The position numbers and the translations under genes are program-made. A stretch of DNA of 64,000 bases from JBNFVY01 sp049943335 (lineage in GTDB: Bacteria > Pseudomonadota > Alphaproteobacteria > Rhodobacterales > Rhodobacteraceae), in NCBI RefSeq assembly GCF_049943335.1, contig NZ_JBNFVY010000011.1, positions 30,780 through 94,779 on the forward strand. Reading direction: 5' to 3'. The notes beneath the pieces were generated by a model. That model made no database searches, was not told where the DNA came from, and saw only the letters and a program-made list of their open reading frames with translations. Position 1 is the stretch's first letter, and every line of letters begins with the position of its first letter. Shown piece by piece: positions 59,279 through 64,000 of this stretch.

Positions 59279-61063
59279 TTGAACCTGACCTTTCAATTCA
59301 GCCCGATGGGCGAAGCTGTTCTGGCCCTGACCATCGTTCTGGTAATGTTCGTCCTGTTCGTGCGCGAACGTTTTCCCGCCGTCGTCATTGCCGTGGCCGG
59401 CGCTGCGGTGATGCTGGCCACCGGGATATTGCCCTACGGCGACGCGCTTGCGGTCTTGTCGAACCCGGCGCCGTGGACCATCGGGGCGATGTTCATCGTG
59501 ATGGGGGCCTTGGTGCGGACGGGGTCGCTCAACTGGTTCACGCAATTTGCCGAACGCGCGGCGGACAAGCACCCGATTGCCGCGATTGGCGGGCTTATGG
59601 GGTTCGTTGTCGTTGCGTCCGCCTTTGCGTCGAACACGCCGGTGGTCGTGGTGATGATCCCGGTCTTTGTCCAGATGGCGCAGCGCCTGAACGTGCCGGC
59701 GTCCCGGCTGCTGCTGCCGCTGTCCTATGCGGCCATTCTTGGCGGCATGCTGACGTTGATCGGCACCTCGACAAACCTGCTGGTGGACGGGGTCGCGCGG
59801 GCGCAGGGCATGCGGGGGTTCACGATTTTCGAAATTACCCCGTTGGCGGCGATCCTGGTGGTCTATGGGTTGCTGTACATGCGGTTCATTGGCCGGCGCC
59901 TGCTGCCCGATCGCGATTCGATGGCGCAGATGCTGGGCGGAACACGCTCGAAGATGAAATTTTTCACCGAGGCGGTGATCCCGCCCGAAAGCAACCTCAT
60001 CGGGCGCGAAGTGCTGAGCGTCCAGCTGTTCCAGCGGCCCGGCGTGCGCCTGATTGACGTCGTGCGGGGGGATACGTCTTTGCGGCGCAACCTGAACGAC
60101 GTTCGCCTGCAGGTCGGTGACCGGGTGGTCCTGCGCACCCAGATGACCGAATTGCTCAGCCTTCAGGCCAACAAAAGCCTCAAGCGCGTGGATCAGGTGA
60201 GCGCGATTGAAACGACCACGGTCGAAGTTCTGATCACGCCGGGCTGCCGCATGGTGGGCCGGTCGCTGGGGTCGATGCGGTTGCGGCGTCGCTATGGGGT
60301 GTACACCCTGGCCGTGCATCGCCGAAATCAGAACATCGGCCGGCAACTGGACGATCTGGTCGTGCGCGTGGGCGATACGCTGCTGCTCGAAGGGGCGCCT
60401 GCGGATATCAAACGCCTGTCCGATGAAATGGATCTGGTCGATGTTTCGACCCCGACCGACCGGGCCTACCGCCGCAGCCACGCGCCGATTGCGTTGGGGG
60501 CCATGGCGGCAATCGTCGTTCTGGCGGGGTTTGGCGTGGCGCCGATCCTTGTCTTGGCGATTATTGCAGTGGCGGTGGTTCTGGTGACGGGCTGTATTGA
60601 CGCGGACGAGGCATTTTCCTTTGTCGAAGGAAGCCTGTTGGCGCTGATCTTTGCGATGCTGGCCATCGGGGCGGCGTTGCAATCGTCTGGCGCGGTTGAG
60701 CTGATCGTATCGGGCGTGGCGCCGACGCTGGAAGCGTTGCCGCCGTTCTTTATCATCTGGGCCATTTACCTGCTGACCTCGGTGTTGACCGAATTGGTGA
60801 CCAACAACGCGGTGGCTGTCGTGATCACCCCGATTGCCATTGGCCTTGCAACTGCGGTCGGCGTCGATCCGCGCCCCTTGGTGGTGGCGGTCATGATCGC
60901 GGCTTCAGCCAGTTTTGCAACGCCCATCGGATATCAGACCAACATGCTGGTCTATGGCCCAGGTGGCTACAAGTTCACCGATTTCATGCGCGTCGGCATT
61001 CCGCTGAACCTGACGGTCGGGCTGCTGGCCAGTGCCTTGATTCCGGTGTTCTTTCCGCTGTGA
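59279..61063 (+). CDS. SLC13-type permease with two RCK_C domains
   Basis: Membrane transporter of 594 aa (CitMHS/ArsB-like, SLC13 group). N-terminal half with about six spans (to 175), paired cytosolic TrkA-C/RCK_C domains (about 215-300 and 305-385: GDRVVLRTQMTELLSL; VRVGDTLLLEGAPADI) and C-terminal spans with VLTELVTNNAVAVVITPIA and TPIGYQTNMLVYGPGGYKF, the paired TNN/TN motif signatures of the family. Probably a sodium-coupled anion (sulfate or carboxylate) transporter gated by RCK ligands. Start TTG at 59279 or ATG at 59306 are both possible. Confidence 0.88.
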   Translation: MNLTFQFSPMGEAVLALTIVLVMFVLFVRERFPAVVIAVAGAAVMLATGILPYGDALAVLSNPAPWTIGAMFIVMGALVRTGSLNWFTQFAERAADKHPIAAIGGLMGFVVVASAFASNTPVVVVMIPVFVQMAQRLNVPASRLLLPLSYAAILGGMLTLIGTSTNLLVDGVARAQGMRGFTIFEITPLAAILVVYGLLYMRFIGRRLLPDRDSMAQMLGGTRSKMKFFTEAVIPPESNLIGREVLSVQLFQRPGVRLIDVVRGDTSLRRNLNDVRLQVGDRVVLRTQMTELLSLQANKSLKRVDQVSAIETTTVEVLITPGCRMVGRSLGSMRLRRRYGVYTLAVHRRNQNIGRQLDDLVVRVGDTLLLEGAPADIKRLSDEMDLVDVSTPTDRAYRRSHAPIALGAMAAIVVLAGFGVAPILVLAIIAVAVVLVTGCIDADEAFSFVEGSLLALIFAMLAIGAALQSSGAVELIVSGVAPTLEALPPFFIIWAIYLLTSVLTELVTNNAVAVVITPIAIGLATAVGVDPRPLVVAVMIAASASFATPIGYQTNMLVYGPGGYKFTDFMRVGIPLNLTVGLLASALIPVFFPL

Positions 61064-61236
61064 CGGTTTTGCCCGCTGGCACCGCCAGCTCCGCACGCAT
61101 GGTGATGGGGGCCGCATAATTTCCCGGCGGCGCCGACGGGATCGCTTCGTCACATTCGCGCGTTTGCTGGGCTTGCGGGGCAGGGGCGCTCTGCCGTATA
61201 GATGCGCCGGATATACAGTATTTCGGGAGAAGACCC

Positions 61237-61977
61237 ATGGCAGGCCATTCTAAATGGGCAAACATCCAGCACCGCAAGGGCCGTCAGGACGCGGCGCGTT
61301 CAAAGCTGTTTTCCAAACTGTCCAAGGAAATCACGGTTGCGGCCAAGATGGGCGACCCGGATCCAGACAAGAACCCGCGCCTGCGATTGGCCGTCAAGGA
61401 AGCCAAGACGCAATCCGTTCCCAAGGACGTGATCGAACGCGCGATCAAGAAATCCCAGGCGGGTGATGCCGAAAACTATGACGAAATCCGCTATGAAGGG
61501 TATGGGCCCAACGGCGTGGCGGTCATTGTCGAAGCGATGACGGACAACCGGAACCGGACCGCATCGAACGTGCGCTCGACCTTTTCGAAAAACGGCGGAA
61601 ACCTGGGCGAAACCGGCTCGGTTGCGTTCATGTTCGAACGCAAGGGGGCCGTCAGCTATCCTGCGGACGTTGGCGATGCGGACACGGTGATGATGGCAGC
61701 CATTGAAGCGGGCGCAGAAGACGTGGAAAGCAACGAAGACGGGCATATCATCTGGTGCGCCGATACGGATTTGAATGACGTTTCGAACGCGCTTGAGCAG
61801 GAACTGGGCGAATCTGACTCGACCAAGCTGGTCTGGAAACCGACGACCACGACCGAGCTGGATCTTGAAGGCATGCAAAAGCTGATGAAACTGGTCGATG
61901 CGCTGGAAGACGACGATGACGTGCAGAACGTCACGACCAATTTCGAAGCGTCGGACGAGGTGATGGCCCAGCTTTGA
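61237..61977 (+). CDS. YebC/PmpR-family protein
   Basis: Protein of 246 aa beginning MAGHSKWANIQHRKGRQDAA, the family signature, with NKNGGNLGETGSVAFMFE-type SKNGGNLGETGSVAFMF. Members act as DNA-binding regulators or as translation factors that help ribosomes through proline-rich stretches. GGGAGAAGACCC precedes the ATG. Ends at the terminator at 61999. Confidence 0.96.
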   Translation: MAGHSKWANIQHRKGRQDAARSKLFSKLSKEITVAAKMGDPDPDKNPRLRLAVKEAKTQSVPKDVIERAIKKSQAGDAENYDEIRYEGYGPNGVAVIVEAMTDNRNRTASNVRSTFSKNGGNLGETGSVAFMFERKGAVSYPADVGDADTVMMAAIEAGAEDVESNEDGHIIWCADTDLNDVSNALEQELGESDSTKLVWKPTTTTELDLEGMQKLMKLVDALEDDDDVQNVTTNFEASDEVMAQL

Positions 61978-61998
61978 ACGCGTCAGATCGTCAACGTC

Positions 61999-62024
61999 AA
62001 AGCGGCCCTTTGGGGCCGCTTTTC
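61999..62024 (+). terminator. Intrinsic terminator of the yebC gene
   Basis: AAAGCGGCC pairs with GGCCGCTTT around CTTTGG, followed by TCCATTTTG; a short T-run is part of the stem. Confidence 0.85.
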
Positions 62025-62044
62025 CATTTTGGGGCAGGGGCGAC

Positions 62045-62647
62045 ATGGACGCCGCGCTGACAGGCTTTTTATCGGGGCTATCGTTGATCCTGGCGATCGG
62101 GGCGCAGAACGCCTTTGTGCTGCGCCAGGGACTGCGGGGCGAACATGTGCTGGCGATCGTGTTGGTTTGCGCCGTTTCGGACGCGCTGTTGATCGCCGTC
62201 GGAGTGTTCGGCTTTGAATTGGCCACCCAGACCGCGCCGCGCTTTGCCCCGGTCATGCGGGTGGCTGGGGCGGTGTTTCTGTTGGCCTACGGTGTTCTGG
62301 CGCTGCGGCGGGCATGGGCGGGCGACACGGCGCTGGACCCGGCGCAGACCGCGCCGCAGGGTTTGATGCGCGCCGTCGCAACTGCCTTGGCGCTGACCTG
62401 GGCGAACCCGCATGTCTATCTTGATACGGTCCTGTTGCTGGGCGCTATTTCGACGGGCTTTCCACAGGCGCGTGCGCCCTTCGCGTTCGGTGCGATTGGC
62501 GCGTCCTTCGTGTTCTTCTTTGCCCTCGGGTACGGGGCGCGCCTGCTGCGTCCGATCTTTGCACGCCCCTTGGCGTGGCGCATCCTTGATGCGGGAATCG
62601 CGGCGATCATGTGGGCCATCGCGGTCGCGCTTTTGCGCGGTCTTTAG
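62045..62647 (+). CDS. LysE/ArgO-family amino-acid exporter
   Basis: Five- to six-span exporter of 200 aa. LysE signature IGAQNAFVLRQGLRGEHVLA at the N-terminus (about 16-35) and LTWANPHVYLDTVLLLGAIS in the C-terminal half. Best fit is ArgO/LysE (arginine/lysine efflux). GGGGCAGGGGCGACATG is the start context. Confidence 0.93.
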   Translation: MDAALTGFLSGLSLILAIGAQNAFVLRQGLRGEHVLAIVLVCAVSDALLIAVGVFGFELATQTAPRFAPVMRVAGAVFLLAYGVLALRRAWAGDTALDPAQTAPQGLMRAVATALALTWANPHVYLDTVLLLGAISTGFPQARAPFAFGAIGASFVFFFALGYGARLLRPIFARPLAWRILDAGIAAIMWAIAVALLRGL

Positions 62648-62716
62648 GCCCGGTGATTGCGATGGCGCGGGAATTCACCCTTGAAGGCAGCGCGGGCCTG
62701 CGGTCAAGTACACCCT

Positions 62717-63619
62717 ATGGCTAGCGCGCAAAATCGACCCGTTGTCGGGGTCCTCTGGATGCTGGTGACGGGGCTGTTGTTCGTCGCCGTGACAGCCGTC
62801 GTCCGCCATGTCGGATCCAGCTTGCCAGCCAGCGAGGCGGCCTTTTTACGCTATGTTTTCGGGCTGTTCTTTATTTTGCCCATGCTGCGCCCGATCCTCA
62901 GAACCCGATTGACGGGCCGCCATTGGCGCCTGTTTTTCCTGCGCGGGGCAATGCACACGATTGGCGTGTCGCTGTGGTTCTTTTCGATGGCGCGTCTTCC
63001 GGTTGCCGAGGTTACCGCGCTCAACTTTCTTGCCCCGGTGTTCGTGACGGTTCTGGCGGTGTTCGTCCTTGGGGAACACCTGGCAATGCGCCGGATGATT
63101 GCCGTGGCTGTGGCGCTGATCGGGGCGCTGGTGATCCTGCGACCCGGCTTGCGCGAACTGGGCCCCGGACATGGCGCGATGTTGATTGCGGCGTCGCTTT
63201 TTTCGGTGTCCTACCTGATCGCCAAGATCGTGTCTGATGAACTGCCGGCCGAGCTGGTAGTCGCCATGTTGTCGCTGACCGTTGCCTTGGGGCTGTTCCC
63301 GCTGGCCCTTGCGGTATGGCAGGTGCCCAGCCTGCGTGAACTGGCCTGGATGGCGCTGGTGGCGGCCTTTGCAACGACAGGGCATTATACGATGACACTG
63401 GCCTTTCGCGCTGCGCCGCTGGCCGTCACGCAACCGGTCAGCTTTCTGCAACTGATCTGGGCTGCCCTGTTGGGTCTGGTGCTTTTCGGAGAGGCGCTGG
63501 ATGTCTGGGTCATTCTGGGCGGGGCCCTGATCCTGGGGTCGGTCAGCTTCATCACCTGGCGTGAATGGGTGTTGAAGCGCCGCGCGGTAACCCCGGCGCC
63601 CATGGCAACAAAGAGCTGA
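62717..63619 (+). CDS. EamA/DMT-superfamily transporter
   Basis: Ten-span transporter of 300 aa with two EamA repeats (about 10-145 and 152-290: ALNFLAPVFVTVLAVFVLGE; PVSFLQLIWAALLGLVLFGE). Start is the ATG at 62717 (MASAQNRPVVG). Substrate unknown; S-adenosylmethionine uptake or amino-acid/metabolite efflux are common for relatives. Confidence 0.9.
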   Translation: MASAQNRPVVGVLWMLVTGLLFVAVTAVVRHVGSSLPASEAAFLRYVFGLFFILPMLRPILRTRLTGRHWRLFFLRGAMHTIGVSLWFFSMARLPVAEVTALNFLAPVFVTVLAVFVLGEHLAMRRMIAVAVALIGALVILRPGLRELGPGHGAMLIAASLFSVSYLIAKIVSDELPAELVVAMLSLTVALGLFPLALAVWQVPSLRELAWMALVAAFATTGHYTMTLAFRAAPLAVTQPVSFLQLIWAALLGLVLFGEALDVWVILGGALILGSVSFITWREWVLKRRAVTPAPMATKS

Positions 63620-63625
63620 GATTAT

Positions 63626-63639
63626 TTGATCCCGATCAA
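63626..63639 (+). promoter_or_regulatory. FNR/FnrL box upstream of the ydcH-like gene
   Basis: TTGAT-CCCG-ATCAA is a perfect match to the FNR/Anr/FnrL consensus. A TAGCGT hexamer (63662-63667) is centred 32 bases downstream, the spacing of a -10 element for a class II FNR site at -41.5. Lies 55 bases before the ATG. Confidence 0.8.
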
Positions 63640-63694
63640 GGTTCTTGCGGTCCGTTCCAACTAGCGTAAGGCAACGCAAACAGGAGGACACGCG

Positions 63695-63943
63695 ATGTCA
63701 CATACGCCCCACGAACTGGCCGATGATTTTCCAGAATATGCAGATGCCATCACCGAACTGAAAAGCAAGGATGCGCATTTTTCCAGGTTGATGGATGAAT
63801 ATCATGACGTGAACCGCGCCGTGCATCGCGCCGAAACCAAATTGGAACCGATAGACGATCTGGCTGAGGATGAATTGCGCAAGACCCGCATGGCGCTGAA
63901 GGATGAGCTTTACAAGATGCTCCGCGCCGCCGCCGAGGCCTAA
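63695..63943 (+). CDS. YdcH-like DUF465 small protein
   Basis: 82-aa helical protein: ELKSKDAHFSRLMDEYHDVN and VHRAETKLEPIDDLAEDELR, the DUF465/YdcH pattern, which forms a helical hairpin. GGAGGACACGCG precedes the ATG. Function unknown; the FNR-type box suggests expression under low oxygen. Confidence 0.9.
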   Translation: MSHTPHELADDFPEYADAITELKSKDAHFSRLMDEYHDVNRAVHRAETKLEPIDDLAEDELRKTRMALKDELYKMLRAAAEA

Positions 63944-63974
63944 GGCCCCGTTTTCCCTTGTCAGACGCTTTGCC

Positions 63975-64000
63975 GCCGGCGCCCAGAAAAAGGCGCCGGC
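63975..64000. terminator. Hairpin at the window end
   Basis: GCCGGCGCC (63975-63983) and GGCGCCGGC (63992-64000) pair perfectly around CAGAAAAA. It ends exactly at the edge, so a T-run beyond cannot be judged; likely the ydcH-gene terminator or that of a convergent gene. Confidence 0.6.

Noticed and set aside
59096..60682. 528-codon minus-strand frame opposite the SLC13 permease
   Set aside because: Gln/His/Arg-rich shadow with no start context or motif.

Overview
The window is high-GC, densely coded alphaproteobacterial chromosome. Gene content (PtsP/LysC, NasTS-controlled nitrate assimilation, a full soxSVWXYZABCD thiosulfate-oxidation cluster, FNR-type box, DUF1178/DUF2927/YdcH proteins, class A RNase P RNA) fits a Rhodobacterales (Roseobacter-group) bacterium. 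Genus cannot be fixed from the sequence alone. No tRNA, rRNA, prophage, insertion sequence or CRISPR array was seen; this is core-like chromosome.

Layout. 1-6.4 kb (minus): ptsP (cut by the window edge), lysC, a small kinase, DUF1178, a Nudix hydrolase, waaA. 6.4-19.2 kb (minus): an assimilatory nitrate regulon read as nasT-nasS, then an untranslated leader with two hexaloop hairpins and an intrinsic terminator, then nrtA-nrtB-nrtCD-GAF protein-nirB-nirD-nasA. NasS should sense nitrate and release NasT, whose ANTAR domain binds the leader RNA and lets transcription pass the terminator. 19.3-29.8 kb: sulfur oxidation. soxS-heme-binding protein-soxR-soxT run leftward and soxVWXYZABCD rightward. 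An ATTC-N8-GAAT operator lies upstream of soxX and a degenerate one between soxS and soxV; SoxR has the two cysteines of SqrR-type persulfide sensors. Several sox spacers and one nrt spacer are built of short tandem repeats.

30.0-37.9 kb (minus): dtd and a PfkB sugar kinase with a LacI-type operator, then a compact run terC - 28-codon membrane microprotein - xpaC - telA - DUF2927 lipoprotein - SPFH/GYF protein - zinc-ribbon membrane protein. This looks like an envelope-stress module of the TerC/TelA type and is the least understood system here. 37.9-43.6 kb: a pseudouridine synthase (minus), then tadA, a ceramidase-like membrane protein, gatCA, an Excalibur lipoprotein, an AmpD-like amidase and rnpB. 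43.7-46.5 kb: a second uncharacterised membrane cluster (DUF533/TerB-like, four-TM coiled-coil protein, ClpP-fold periplasmic protein).

46.6-64 kb: rpmG, a GNAT protein, TetR and LysR regulators, a Bax-inhibitor-1 protein, a DUF1127 protein, a quinone oxidoreductase, an XRE regulator, hisN, an 8-oxoguanine deaminase and a convergent guanine deaminase, mgtE-fau, ymdB, an SLC13/RCK permease, yebC, a LysE exporter, an EamA transporter and a ydcH-like gene behind an FNR-type box.
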